This document shows, one piece after another, positions 19,828 to 28,928 of a stretch of DNA of 64,000 nt. The position numbers and the translations under genes are program-made. The first letter of the stretch is position 1. Each line of letters starts with the position of its first letter. This DNA is from Actinophytocola oryzae (GTDB lineage Bacteria; Actinomycetota; Actinomycetes; Mycobacteriales; Pseudonocardiaceae). The DNA lies in NCBI RefSeq assembly GCF_004364325.1, contig NZ_SOCP01000006.1, positions 1-64,000 on the forward strand, in the 5' to 3' direction. A model generated the notes under the pieces. It made no database searches. It saw only the letters and a list, made by a program, of their open reading frames with translations, and was not told the DNA's origin.

Positions 19828-20859
19828 TCAGCCCGCCAGCATGCGGCCGGTCGACCTGAGGTGCTCGCACGCCTGGGTGACGCGGGCGGCCATGCCCTGC
19901 TCCGCCGCCTTCAGGTAGGAACGCGGGTCGTAGGCCTTCTTGTTGCCCACCTCGCCGTCGATCTTGAGCACGCCGTCGTAGTTGCTGAACATGTGGCCGA
20001 CGACGGGACGGGTGAACGCGTACTGCGTGTCCGTGTCGATGTTCATCTTCACGACGCCGTAGGACAGCGCCTCGTGGATCTCCTCGAGCAGCGAGCCGGA
20101 GCCGCCGTGGAACACCAGCTCGAACGGCTTCTCGCCCGGTTTGCCGAGCTTCTCCGCGACGACCTCCTGGCCGCGCTTGAGCACGTCGGGACGCAGCTTC
20201 ACGTTGCCCGGCTTGTAGACGCCGTGGACGTTGCCGAAGGTGGCGGCCAGCAGGTAGCGGCCACGCTCGCCTGCGCCGAGCTTGTCGACCGTCTTCACGA
20301 AGTCGCCCTCGGCCGTGTACAGCTTCTCGTTGATCTCGTGGGCGACGCCGTCCTCCTCGCCGCCGACGACACCGATCTCCAGTTCGAGGATGATCCTGGC
20401 CTTGGCCGCGGCCTCGAGCAGCTCGGCGGCGATGTCCAGGTTCTCGTCGAGGTCGATGGCAGAGCCGTCCCACATGTGCGACTGGAACAGCGGCTCCTTG
20501 CCCGCCGACACGCGCTCCTGGGAGATGGCGATCAGCGGCCGGACGAACCCGTCGAGCTTGTCCTTGGGGCAGTGGTCGGTGTGCAGGGCGATGTTGACCG
20601 GGTACTTGGCCGCGACGACGTGCGCGTACTCGGCGAGCGCGGTCGCACCGGTGACCATGTCCTTGACCTTGGTGCCGGAGGCGAACTCGGCCCCGCCCGT
20701 CGAGACCTGGATGATGCCGTCGCTCTCCGCCTCGGCGAAGCCACGCAGTGCGGCGTTGATCGTCTCGGAAGAGGTCACGTTGATCGCGGGGAATGCGAAC
20801 TCGTTGGCCTTCGCCCGGTCCAGCATCTCGGCATAGACCTCGGGTGTGGCGATGGGCAT
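19828..20859 (-). CDS. fba: Class II fructose-bisphosphate aldolase
   Basis: Zinc-dependent aldolase interconverting fructose 1,6-bisphosphate with DHAP and glyceraldehyde 3-phosphate in glycolysis and gluconeogenesis. 343 residues. HTDHCPKD (93-100) holds the metal His and catalytic Asp. A later FHGGSGS binds phosphate, and NIDTDTQYAFTRP closes the active site. ATG 20859 follows GAGGAGGACCTGCCG. Followed closely by DUF3151. Confidence 0.95.
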   Translation of the reverse strand: MPIATPEVYAEMLDRAKANEFAFPAINVTSSETINAALRGFAEAESDGIIQVSTGGAEFASGTKVKDMVTGATALAEYAHVVAAKYPVNIALHTDHCPKDKLDGFVRPLIAISQERVSAGKEPLFQSHMWDGSAIDLDENLDIAAELLEAAAKARIILELEIGVVGGEEDGVAHEINEKLYTAEGDFVKTVDKLGAGERGRYLLAATFGNVHGVYKPGNVKLRPDVLKRGQEVVAEKLGKPGEKPFELVFHGGSGSLLEEIHEALSYGVVKMNIDTDTQYAFTRPVVGHMFSNYDGVLKIDGEVGNKKAYDPRSYLKAAEQGMAARVTQACEHLRSTGRMLAG

Positions 20860-20943
20860 CGGCAGGTCCTCCTCAGGGCTCGCAGGGCCGTCGCGGACGA
20901 TCCTACGAGCCCCTGCTCGCAGGCACTTCGGAGGATGACCGAT

Positions 20944-21774
20944 TCAGAAGCGGAGGACCGGCGCCAGCGTGCGGAGCACGGCCAGCTTGTCGTCGTTCAG
21001 CACCTGCAGCGGCACCTGGTCGGCGCCCGCGTCGAGGTGCGCCTTCACGCGCGTGCGGATGTCGTCCTCGTCGCCCCAGACGACCAGGGCGTCCACCAGG
21101 CGGTCGCTACCGCCGTCGGCGAAGTCGTCCTCGGTGAAGCCGAGGCGCAGCCAGTTGTTGGTGTAGTTCGGCAGCCCGAAGTAGAAGTCCAGTCGGCTCC
21201 TGGCCAGTGACCTGGCCTCCGCCGGGTCGGTCGTCAGGGCCACCTTCTGCTCCGGGGCGAGCAGCTTGCCCGCGCCCAGGATCTCGCGTGCCTGCGCGGT
21301 GTGCTCCGGGGTCGTCAGGTACGGGTGGGCACCCGCGGTGCGGTCGCGGGCCAGGCCGAGGACCTTCGGACCGAGAGCGGCCAGCGCCCGGCCCTCGACG
21401 GGGACACCGCCCTCGTCGAGACCGTCCAGGTAGGACACGAGCTTGTCGTAGGGCTTCCTGTACCTGTCGCCGACGGCGGGGCCGTGCCCGACGCCGATGC
21501 CGAGGATGAAGCGGTCGGGGTACGCGGTCGCCACCCGGTGGTAGCCGGCCGCGGCGACCGACGCCTCCGCGTCCCACACGTTGACGATGCCGGTGGCGCC
21601 CACGAGCCGGCGCGAGGCGGCCAGGATCGGCTCGACCGTCGTGAGGTCCGGTGACGGGGAGCCGCCGAACCACGCGGTGCCGTAGCCGAGCTCCTCCAGT
21701 TCCGCCAGTGCCTCCGGGTCCCTGAACCCCTCCCATGCCGAGTGGTCCCAGATGGCCAGTGGGCCGATCTCCAT
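20944..21774 (-). CDS. LLM-class F420-dependent oxidoreductase
   Basis: A 276-residue TIM-barrel protein of the luciferase-like monooxygenase class. The F420 form is inferred from the short, TIGR03620-like plan. Features: LEELGYGTAWFGGSP near the start, the central RFILGIGVGHGPAVG loop for the cofactor phosphate, and a late GADQVPLQVL. Substrate unknown. ATG 21774 is chosen because GGGAGGCGGC lies right before it; an ATG four codons upstream overlaps that ribosome site. Divergent from the SDR gene. Confidence 0.85.
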   Translation of the reverse strand: MEIGPLAIWDHSAWEGFRDPEALAELEELGYGTAWFGGSPSPDLTTVEPILAASRRLVGATGIVNVWDAEASVAAAGYHRVATAYPDRFILGIGVGHGPAVGDRYRKPYDKLVSYLDGLDEGGVPVEGRALAALGPKVLGLARDRTAGAHPYLTTPEHTAQAREILGAGKLLAPEQKVALTTDPAEARSLARSRLDFYFGLPNYTNNWLRLGFTEDDFADGGSDRLVDALVVWGDEDDIRTRVKAHLDAGADQVPLQVLNDDKLAVLRTLAPVLRF

Positions 21775-21897
21775 GCCGCCTCCCATTGTCTTCGATGGAT
21801 GACGAAGACAACCCGCAGCGTGACGGGTTCATTCCCGACCGGAGTCCTTCGTCCGGCCCCCAGACGTCGGCGTTTCGCGCACCGCTGTCGTCTACTG

Positions 21898-21912
21898 CGA
21901 GTAGGTTACTCG
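21898..21912. promoter_or_regulatory. Inverted repeat before the SDR gene, probable operator
   Basis: CGAGTA-GGT-TACTCG, two perfect 6-base arms, lies 17 bases upstream of the SDR start within the promoter zone shared with the divergent LLM gene. Its size suits a TetR-type repressor site; the repressor is not identified. Confidence 0.5.
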
Positions 21913-21928
21913 TGGTAAGTTCGGCTCC

Positions 21929-22822
21929 ATGCGCACTGTCAGGGGAAAGGTCGTGCTGGTCACGGGTGCTGCCCGGGGCATCGGCGCCGGAGTGGCACGG
22001 GCACTCGCCGCGAAGGGCGCGAAGGTCGCGCTCGTCGGGCTGGAGGCCGAGGAGCTGGCCGCGGTGGCCGCGTCGTGCGGGACGGACGCCGGCGCGTGGG
22101 AGGCCGATGTCACGAGCTGGGACGACCTCGAGAAGGCCACCGCCGCGATCATCGCGCGATATGGCCGGATCGACGCCGTGCTGGCCAACGCGGGCATCGC
22201 GGCCACCGGCTTCACGCGGTCCATCGACCCCGCGGCGTTCGAGCGGGTCATCAACGTGGACCTGCTCGGGGTGTGGCGCACCGTCCGGGTGACGTTGCCG
22301 CACCTGATCGAGTCCAGGGGCTACGCGATGCTCATGTCCTCCGCCGCCGCGATCGTGCACATCCCCGGCAACGCCGCGTACTCCGCGGCCAAGGCGGGCG
22401 TCGAGGCGTTCGCCAACTCGCTGCGCGCCGAGGTCAGACACCTCGGCGTGGACGTCGGTGTCGTGCACCCGACCTGGATCGCGACCGACATGGTCGACTC
22501 CGCCGACGCGCACCCCGTGTTCGGCAGGCTGCGCGGCACGCAGCCGGGTCTGGCCGGCAAGACGTACCCGCTGTCGCTCGCCGTCGACCTCGTCACGGCA
22601 GGCCTGGTCAAGCGGGCCAGGGTCGTGCATGTGCCGGGCTGGGTCGGCGTCGCGAAGCTCTTCAGGGCGCTCATCCCCAGGCTCGTCGAGCGGCAGTCCC
22701 GCAAGCTCGTACCCGCCGCGGACCTGGCGGCGATCGAGGACATCGAGAAGCGCGGCGCAGCCGAGTCGAGCCTGGTCGGGCCGGGTGCGAAAGCCGCGGC
22801 CGACCGCGAGCGTGCGCTATAA
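21929..22822 (+). CDS. Short-chain dehydrogenase/reductase (SDR)
   Basis: A 297-residue classical-type SDR with a longer C-terminus. The dinucleotide motif TGAARGIG (12-19), NAG (87-89) and the catalytic S138, Y151, K155 (YSAAK) are all present, so it should be active with NAD(P)H. The C-terminal 80 residues, with VHVPGWVGVAKLFRALIP, resemble membrane-associated lipid or steroid dehydrogenases of mycobacteria; substrate not determined. It precedes the PPOX-fold gene by 8 bases, so the two are probably co-transcribed from the promoter at about 21895. Confidence 0.9.
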   Translation: MRTVRGKVVLVTGAARGIGAGVARALAAKGAKVALVGLEAEELAAVAASCGTDAGAWEADVTSWDDLEKATAAIIARYGRIDAVLANAGIAATGFTRSIDPAAFERVINVDLLGVWRTVRVTLPHLIESRGYAMLMSSAAAIVHIPGNAAYSAAKAGVEAFANSLRAEVRHLGVDVGVVHPTWIATDMVDSADAHPVFGRLRGTQPGLAGKTYPLSLAVDLVTAGLVKRARVVHVPGWVGVAKLFRALIPRLVERQSRKLVPAADLAAIEDIEKRGAAESSLVGPGAKAAADRERAL

Positions 22823-22830
22823 CCGGTCCC

Positions 22831-23298
22831 ATGCCATCACGCCGGGACCAGATCCGGATGTCCGGCGAGGAGGTCGCCGCCTTCCTCGCCGAGGGCAGGA
22901 CGGCCAACTTCGCGACCGTCGGCCCGAACGGCAGACCGCACCTGGTCGCGCTCTGGTACGTGCCGCACGGCGACACGATCGAGACGTGGACCTTCGCCAA
23001 GTCGCAGAAGGCGGCGAACCTGCGCAGGCTCCCGCAGGCCACGATCCTCGTCGAGACCGGCGACTCCTACGAGAAGCTGCGTGGCGTCTCGATGGAGTGC
23101 GACGTCGAGCTGGTGACCGACACGGAGAGGATCACCGCCATCGGCGGGCAGCTCATGCGGCGCTACAGCGAAAGCGACGAGATCGCCACGTCGGCGGGCC
23201 AGTTCGCGCGGCTGCAGGCGCCGAAACGGGTCGGTCTGGTGTGCCGGCCGACGAGGATCACCAGCTGGGACCACTCGAAGCTGGGCGGCGCCTACTGA
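22831..23298 (+). CDS. PPOX-class (FMN/F420-binding) split-barrel oxidoreductase
   Basis: A 155-residue pyridoxamine-5'-phosphate-oxidase-like split barrel, of the type that binds F420 in actinobacteria. It has RTANFATVGPNGRPHLVALWY (about residues 23-43) and a KAANLRRLPQATILVE strand pair. ATG 22831 gives the usual N-terminus; in-frame sequence upstream is the shadow of the SDR gene. Likely an F420H2-dependent reductase, substrate unknown. Eight bases after the SDR. Confidence 0.85.
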   Translation: MPSRRDQIRMSGEEVAAFLAEGRTANFATVGPNGRPHLVALWYVPHGDTIETWTFAKSQKAANLRRLPQATILVETGDSYEKLRGVSMECDVELVTDTERITAIGGQLMRRYSESDEIATSAGQFARLQAPKRVGLVCRPTRITSWDHSKLGGAY

Positions 23299-23382
23299 GG
23301 TCGCGGTCGTGTCGATACCGTGAACCAGGCCATGTCCGAACGTTACAGACGGGCGTGGGGGTGGACCGGTAGGGTTCCGGCT

Positions 23383-23973
23383 GTGCCTGGGGACCTCAGT
23401 GCGGAACGCAGCGTCGAGCGGACGCTCGGACACCTGCGCGCTATCGACACCGGCAGCTTTCCCGTGCCGATGGCACAGCAGCAACAGGCGCCGCTGACCC
23501 TCGAGGACCTCTACCGCACGCACCGCATGCGGCTCGTCCGGCTCGCGCTTCTCCTGGTCGACGAGCCCGCCACGGCCGAGGACGTCGTGCAGGAGGCGTT
23601 CACGGGGCTGCACCGCAACTGGGGCAACCTCCGCGACGCCGCCGCCGCGCTCGGCTACCTGCGCACCGCGGTCGTCAACGGGTCGCGGTCCGTGCTGCGC
23701 CGCCGCAAGACCGCCCGTGAGTACACCCCGCCGCACCAGGTCAACGCGCGGTCGGCGGAGAGCCTCGCCATGCTCACGGCCGAGCACCAGGGCGTCGTTC
23801 GGGCGTTGTCGCAGCTCCCGCCCCGTCAGCGCGAGGTGCTGGTGCTGCGTTACTACGGCGACCTGTCCGAGGCGGAGATCGCCGACGCCGCGGGCATCTC
23901 GAAGGGCACGGTCAAGTCGACGGCCAGCAGGGCACTCGACGCGCTGCAGAAGATCATGCGCACGCCCAACTGA
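23383..23973 (+). CDS. SigE-family-like ECF sigma factor
   Basis: An ECF sigma factor of about 196 residues. A 40-residue leader (DLSAERSVERTL, then a PMAQQQQAPL linker) precedes region 2 (LLLVDEPATAEDVVQEAFTGL). Region 4 has QLPPRQREVLVLRYYGDLSE and GISKGTVKSTASRALDALQ. Start uncertain: GTG 23383 has TAGGG eight bases upstream; ATG 23332 and GTG 23320 would add 17-21 residues, and ATG 23470 would remove 29. It differs from the two copies at 0-2.5 kb in its leader and lacks CGDWH. No anti-sigma gene follows. Confidence 0.85.
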   Translation: MPGDLSAERSVERTLGHLRAIDTGSFPVPMAQQQQAPLTLEDLYRTHRMRLVRLALLLVDEPATAEDVVQEAFTGLHRNWGNLRDAAAALGYLRTAVVNGSRSVLRRRKTAREYTPPHQVNARSAESLAMLTAEHQGVVRALSQLPPRQREVLVLRYYGDLSEAEIADAAGISKGTVKSTASRALDALQKIMRTPN

Positions 23974-24080
23974 TTTCTCCGCCGCGAGCGATTCCCCACC
24001 CGGTCATGCCCATGAAACGTTAGACAATCACGCGACCGCATTGATACATTGTTAAAAACCCCCATACGGTCGCGAGGCGC

Positions 24081-24096
24081 TATGGTATAGACCAAT
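24081..24096. promoter_or_regulatory. DasR-type operator (dre-like site) of nagA
   Basis: TATGGTATAGACCAAT lies 25 bases upstream of nagA. Its core TGGTATAGACCA (24083-24094) differs by one base from the palindromic core TGGTCTAGACCA of sites bound by DasR, the GntR regulator that senses aminosugar phosphates in actinomycetes. The gene downstream is the classic DasR target. Confidence 0.75.
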
Positions 24097-24121
24097 GGCG
24101 TCATGGTTCGAGGGGTGAGGG

Positions 24122-25294
24122 ATGGCTGCGCAGCTCATCACCGGGGGACGGGTGGCCACGCCGGGCGGCGTGCTGGACCCTGGGTGGTTACTCGTCGAGA
24201 ACGGCCTGGTCAGTGCGATCGGCTCGGGGGAGGCACCCGGGGTGGCCGGCGTGCACAGGACCGACGCCTCCGGGAGCTGGGTGGTCCCCGGCTTCGTCGA
24301 CATCCACTGCCACGGCGGCGGTGGCGCGGCGTTCACCAGCGCGGACCCCGGGGACGTCCGCCGGGTGGTGGCCGCGCACACCGCGCACGGCACCACGACG
24401 ATGCTCGCGAGCCTCGTGACCCGCCCGGTCGCCGAGCTGGTCGAGCAGGTCTCGGCGCTGTCCGAACTGGTGGCGGACGGCATGGTCGCGGGCATCCACC
24501 TGGAGGGCCCGTTCCTCTCCGCGGCCCGCTGCGGCGCCCACGACCCCGAGCTGCTGCGCCCGCCGGACCCGGTCTCGGTCGAGGCGCTGCTGTCGGCAGG
24601 CCGGGGCGCGATCCGGATGGTGACGGTCGCGCCGGAGCTGGACGGCGCGGTGCCCGCGGTGAAACGCCTGGTCGACGCGGGGGTCATCGCCGCGATCGGC
24701 CACACGGACGCCCTGGCTGAGGACGTGGTGCCCGCCGTGGACGCGGGCGCAACCGTGGCGACACACCTGTTCAACGGCATGCGTCCGCTGCACCACCGCG
24801 AGCCGGGTCCCATCGGCGCGCTGCTCGACGACGAGCGCGTGACCGTCGAGCTGATCTGCGACCTCGTGCACCTGCACCCGACGGTCGTGCGGCTGGCCGC
24901 GCGGCACGCGGGCGCGGGCCGGACCGTCCTGATCACCGACGCCATCGCGGCCGCGGCGGCAGGCGACGGCACCTACGACATCGGCGGCCTGAAGGTGGAC
25001 GTCACCGACGGCGTGCCGACCCTCGTGAAGGAGGACGGCGAGGCCGGTGGCGGTTCGCTCGCGGGCAGCTCGCTGACCATGGACGCGGCGTTCCGGAACC
25101 TCGTGAAGAGCTGCGGCCTCGGCGTGCTCGACGCGGTGGCCGCGGCGTCGACCCGACCTGCGGAGCTGCTCGGCCTCGGCGACGTCACCGGCCGGCTGGC
25201 ACCCGGTTTCGCGGCGGATGTCGTGCTACTCGACGACGCGCTGCGCCCGGTGTCGGTCATGCGGCGCGGGGAGTGGGTACCTTCCGGGGTGTGA
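24122..25294 (+). CDS. nagA: N-acetylglucosamine-6-phosphate deacetylase
   Basis: Converts GlcNAc-6-phosphate to glucosamine-6-phosphate plus acetate in chitin and cell-wall sugar use. 390 residues, amidohydrolase fold. Metal motif H62-C-H64 followed by GGGG, then HLEGPFL, the HLFNGMRPLHHR segment and the catalytic Asp in LITDAIAAA. ATG 24122 follows GAGGGGTGAGGG. The AT-rich upstream region (24040-24100) contains the promoter and a DasR-like site, so induction by aminosugars is expected. A small membrane protein follows after 22 bases. Confidence 0.95.
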   Translation: MAAQLITGGRVATPGGVLDPGWLLVENGLVSAIGSGEAPGVAGVHRTDASGSWVVPGFVDIHCHGGGGAAFTSADPGDVRRVVAAHTAHGTTTMLASLVTRPVAELVEQVSALSELVADGMVAGIHLEGPFLSAARCGAHDPELLRPPDPVSVEALLSAGRGAIRMVTVAPELDGAVPAVKRLVDAGVIAAIGHTDALAEDVVPAVDAGATVATHLFNGMRPLHHREPGPIGALLDDERVTVELICDLVHLHPTVVRLAARHAGAGRTVLITDAIAAAAAGDGTYDIGGLKVDVTDGVPTLVKEDGEAGGGSLAGSSLTMDAAFRNLVKSCGLGVLDAVAAASTRPAELLGLGDVTGRLAPGFAADVVLLDDALRPVSVMRRGEWVPSGV

Positions 25295-25316
25295 GCGGAG
25301 CAGGCAGGGAGGCGTC

Positions 25317-25568
25317 GTGACCGGGGACCCGGAGAAGCTCCTCTCCGAGGCACTGCGGGCCCAGGCGACGCGGGCACCCGCGGACACGTCACCCGTGGGG
25401 TACGGGTTGCTGTCCGGCAGCGACCTGCCGCCCGCGCTGCGACCGCAGGAGCCCACCCACCGGGTCATCGAGGACGTCGGTCAGGTGCCCGCGACCCTGA
25501 TCCTGCTGTTGGCCCTGGTCCTGGGCCTGGCGGCGGGTGCGGTCGTCGGCCTGATGACGCTCCTGTGA
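25317..25568 (+). CDS. Small single-pass membrane protein
   Basis: An 83-residue protein with a soluble N-terminus (DPEKLLSEALRAQATRAP) and one C-terminal helix (about 60-81, LILLLALVLGLAAGAVVGL). GTG 25317 follows GGGAGGCGTC. The family is not recognised. It probably shares nagA's transcript; a role in sugar metabolism is only suggested by position. Confidence 0.7.
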   Translation: MTGDPEKLLSEALRAQATRAPADTSPVGYGLLSGSDLPPALRPQEPTHRVIEDVGQVPATLILLLALVLGLAAGAVVGLMTLL

Positions 25569-25631
25569 TGCCCCGTCACTTCTCGCGTACCCTTTCGAAA
25601 CGTGACGCCTGCTGCCGCCGCCGTGCACGCT

Positions 25632-26303
25632 ATGTCCATTTTGCCGTCCTGGCTGGACCCCGAGACCATTCTCCGCGGAATGGGTGGCTGGGCGCTCGCC
25701 GTGCTCTGCCTCATCATCTTCGCCGAGTGCGGGCTGCTGGTCGGCTTCTTCCTGCCGGGTGACTCGCTGTTGTTCGTGGCGGGCCTGTTCGTGGCGACGG
25801 GTGCGATCGAGACGCCGCTGTGGGCGGTGTGCGCGCTGGTGACGGTGTGCGCGTTCGTCGGGAACGTGTGCGGGTACTGGATCGGCGCGAAGGTCGGGCC
25901 GACGCTGTTCAACAAGCGCGACTCGAAGCTGTTCAAGAGGGAGTACGTCGACAAGACGCACGAGTTCTTCGAGAAGTACGGCGCGCGGGCGGTCATCATG
26001 GCGCGGTTCGTGCCGATCGTGCGGACGTTCATCACCGCGATCGCGGGCGTCGGCAGGATGGACGCCAAGAAGTTCTTCACGTTCTCGGCCGTCGGCGCCG
26101 TGTTCTGGGCCTCGGGCGTGACCGTGCTCGGCTACTTCCTCGGCGAGATCGACTTCATCGAGAAGAACATCGACGCCATGCTCGTCGTCATCGTCCTGAT
26201 CTCGGTCATCCCGATCGTCATCGAGATCGTGAAGGCCCGCCGCGAGAAGAAGCAGACGAACAGGCTGGCCAACGAGGACACGCAGGTCATCCCGCGCTTC
26301 TGA
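25632..26303 (+). CDS. DedA-family membrane protein
   Basis: A 223-residue polytopic protein of the DedA/SNARE-associated family, related to undecaprenyl-phosphate and phospholipid flippases. The signature FAECGLLVGFFLPGDSLLF is followed by the ARFVPIVRTFITAIAGVGRM segment with the family's essential arginines and Pro. The C-tail is basic (KARREKKQTNR). ATG 25632 is chosen; an in-frame GTG at 25602 is possible. A second DedA gene lies at 28929-29591. Confidence 0.9.
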   Translation: MSILPSWLDPETILRGMGGWALAVLCLIIFAECGLLVGFFLPGDSLLFVAGLFVATGAIETPLWAVCALVTVCAFVGNVCGYWIGAKVGPTLFNKRDSKLFKREYVDKTHEFFEKYGARAVIMARFVPIVRTFITAIAGVGRMDAKKFFTFSAVGAVFWASGVTVLGYFLGEIDFIEKNIDAMLVVIVLISVIPIVIEIVKARREKKQTNRLANEDTQVIPRF

Positions 26304-26306
26304 CCC

Positions 26307-27692
26307 TCAGGGCATCGAGAACATCGACCCGGGGTTGAACAGGTTCTCCGGGTCGAACGCGGCCTTGACCGCCCGGTGCGCACGCATGGCGACGGGGCCG
26401 ACCTCCCGTTCCAGCCACTCCCGTTTGATCTTGCCGATGCCGTGTTCCCCGGTGACCGTGCCGCCGAGTTCCAGCCCCTTGGCGAGGATGGCGTTGAACG
26501 CCACGTTCGCCCGCCGGAACTCGTCCGCCGAGTCGGGGTCGTAGACGATCGTCGGGTGCATGTTGCCGTCGCCCGCGTGGCCGACGACCGCCACCCGCAG
26601 GCCGACCTCCGCGCTGACCTGCTCGCAGGCGGCGATCAGCTCGACGATCCGCGTCCTCGGCACGCAGACGTCGTCGGTCATCAGGGCGCCGTAGACCTCC
26701 AGCGCGGTCAGCACCGCCCGGCGCGCCGCGAGGAGCAACGAGCCCTCCGCCGGGTCGAACGTCGTGTGGACCAGGTCGGCACCGGCGTCTCGACACACCT
26801 GCTCGATCGCGCGAAGCTCCCTGGCCGCCGCCTCCCCGCCGGAGTCCGACTGGCACAGCAGCAGCGCGGCGCAGCCCCTGCCCGCGCCGAGCTCCGTCTT
26901 CAGGTGGGTCTCGACAGCCGCGATGGACGCCGCGTCCATGATCTCCATCAGGGACGGGACCAGGCCCTCCCTGACGATCCGGCTCACCGCCTCACCCGCG
27001 GTCTCCAGCGCCGAGAAGGCCGCCACCGTCGTGCCGGGAGCCTGTGGGAGCGGACGGAGGGCCAGCGTGGCCTGGGTGATCACGCCGAGGGTGCCCTCGC
27101 TGCCGACGAACAGCTTCGTCAGGTCGTAGCCGGCCACGCCCTTGACCGTGCGGCGACCCGTCCTCAGCAGCTCGCCGTCGGCGAGGACCACCTCGAGGCC
27201 GAGCACCGAGTCCGAGGTCACGCCGTACTTGACGCAGCAGAGGCCGCCCGCGTTGGTGGACAGGTTGCCGCCGATCGTGCACCAGTCGTAGCTGGACGGG
27301 TCCGGTGGGTAGAACAGGCCGTGCTTCTCCACCGCGGCACGCAGGTCGAGGTTCACCACCCCTGGCTGGACCACCGCGACGCGGTTGTCCTGGTCGATCT
27401 CGACGATCGCGTTCATCCTCGTCATGGCCAGGACCACGCAGCCGTCGACGGCGTTGGCCGCGCCGGAAAGTCCGCTGCCCGCGCCCCTCGGCACGATCGG
27501 GACCTTCGCCGCCGCGCAGGCTCGGACCACCGCCTGTACCTCCGCGACGGTGCCCGGCAGGACCACCGCCAGCGCGGTGCCGTTGGGCGCCGTCGGCATC
27601 ATGTCGCGCTCGTAACCGCGCGTGACATCGGGGTCGACGAGCACCGCACTGTCCCCCACGGCCTCGCGAAGGTCGTCCAGAATAGTGCTCAC
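26307..27692 (-). CDS. FAD-linked oxidase (GlcD/D-lactate dehydrogenase family)
   Basis: A 461-residue flavoprotein of the VAO/PCMH family that oxidises 2-hydroxy acids such as glycolate or D-lactate. The FAD domain has VPRGAGSGLSGAANAV (about 66-81) and GGNLSTNAGG. The C-terminal substrate domain has GHAGDGNMHP (metal/substrate histidines) and GEHGIGKIKREWL. GTG 27692 is used; the upstream in-frame stretch is AT-richer and not coding-like. No iron-sulfur partner (GlcF) is adjacent, so it may work alone as a D-lactate-type enzyme. Confidence 0.9.
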   Translation of the reverse strand: MSTILDDLREAVGDSAVLVDPDVTRGYERDMMPTAPNGTALAVVLPGTVAEVQAVVRACAAAKVPIVPRGAGSGLSGAANAVDGCVVLAMTRMNAIVEIDQDNRVAVVQPGVVNLDLRAAVEKHGLFYPPDPSSYDWCTIGGNLSTNAGGLCCVKYGVTSDSVLGLEVVLADGELLRTGRRTVKGVAGYDLTKLFVGSEGTLGVITQATLALRPLPQAPGTTVAAFSALETAGEAVSRIVREGLVPSLMEIMDAASIAAVETHLKTELGAGRGCAALLLCQSDSGGEAAARELRAIEQVCRDAGADLVHTTFDPAEGSLLLAARRAVLTALEVYGALMTDDVCVPRTRIVELIAACEQVSAEVGLRVAVVGHAGDGNMHPTIVYDPDSADEFRRANVAFNAILAKGLELGGTVTGEHGIGKIKREWLEREVGPVAMRAHRAVKAAFDPENLFNPGSMFSMP

Positions 27693-27858
27693 CCCGTCAC
27701 CGTAACGGGGATCTCGAGTGGAAATCGAGTCACCTGACCGACACTCGACCAGGTGAATGCATGACACCGAACCGAGATCAGGACGTTCAGTGTTCGCGTG
27801 CTCGATCATTTACAGTGGTTGATACGTCAATGAGGACGTGAGAGGGGGTGGGGGTGCA

Positions 27859-28845
27859 GTGACGCTACCGACGCGGCCACAGGCCGTGCCCGCGAGTCCC
27901 AGTGTCCAGAGCAGAGCCCTCGCGCAACTCCTCATGAGCGGCCTGCGCCCCCTCGGCGACCGCATGAGCATCACCAGCTGGCCCCAACGGCGGCTCGTCC
28001 GCGAGATGTTCGACACCGTCGGCCTCACTCCACTGCCGCGTGGCACCCGAGTGGAATCGGTGACGGACGGTGACGTCCGAGGGCTGTGGCTCACCGGCAG
28101 GCGCGCCGACCCGGCGAACGGTGTCGTGCTCTACCTCCACGGCGGCGGATTCGTGTTCGGGTCCCGACGCACGCACCGGCACCTCGCGGCAGCCCTGTCG
28201 GTGACCACCTGGCGCCCCGTCCTCCTCGTCGACTACCGGCGCGCGCCGGAGCACCCCTTCCCGGCGGCCGCCGACGACGCACTCGCCGCCTACGACTGGC
28301 TCCTGCGCACCCACGCGCCCGAGAGCATCACCGTCATGGGCGACTCGGCGGGCGGCCACCTGGTGGCCGGGCTGCTCGCGGACCTGGCACGGCGCCGCAG
28401 GCCCATGCCTGCCGCCGCGGTCATGTTCTCGCCGTTCCTCGACCTCGGGTGCGCCGAGGTGACCGACCGGGACGCCGTCCGGCGTGACCCGTTCGTGCCA
28501 CCCCAACGGGCGATCGAGTGCGGGCTCAGCTACGCGGGTGCCTATGCGCTCAGCCACCGCAGGCTCAACGTCCTCGGAGCGGGCAAGCGACGCTGGCCGC
28601 CGGTGCTGATCCAGGTCGGCGACACGGAATGCCTGCTCGGCGACTCGGAACGGATGGCCGAGAGCATCAGGTCGGCGGGTGGGCACTGCGAGCTGCAGGT
28701 GTGGCCGGGGCAGGTGCACGTGTTCCCGGCGTTCTACCCGCTCATCCCGGAGGGCCGCGCCGCTCTGCGGTACGTGGGTGACTTCCTGCGTACCAATACC
28801 CTCGAATCGGTGACGGAACAGGACGTTGTCGCCACCGCCAGTTGA
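27859..28845 (+). CDS. Alpha/beta hydrolase, hormone-sensitive-lipase type
   Basis: A 328-residue esterase/lipase. The oxyanion motif HGGGFVFGS (about 94-102) and nucleophile elbow GDSAGGH are those of HSL-family carboxylesterases. A late GQVHVFPAF supplies the catalytic His, and the acid is probably in QVGDTECLLGD. GTG 27859 has a G-rich ribosome site just before it; GTG 27838 is an alternative. No signal peptide. Divergent from the FAD oxidase. Confidence 0.88.
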   Translation: MTLPTRPQAVPASPSVQSRALAQLLMSGLRPLGDRMSITSWPQRRLVREMFDTVGLTPLPRGTRVESVTDGDVRGLWLTGRRADPANGVVLYLHGGGFVFGSRRTHRHLAAALSVTTWRPVLLVDYRRAPEHPFPAAADDALAAYDWLLRTHAPESITVMGDSAGGHLVAGLLADLARRRRPMPAAAVMFSPFLDLGCAEVTDRDAVRRDPFVPPQRAIECGLSYAGAYALSHRRLNVLGAGKRRWPPVLIQVGDTECLLGDSERMAESIRSAGGHCELQVWPGQVHVFPAFYPLIPEGRAALRYVGDFLRTNTLESVTEQDVVATAS

Positions 28846-28928
28846 CACACCGATGGAGATCGGGCGAATTCGGGCACGTTCGGCGTACGACCGATCTCCG
28901 GGCACGTACGCTACCTGTCGTGAGTTTG

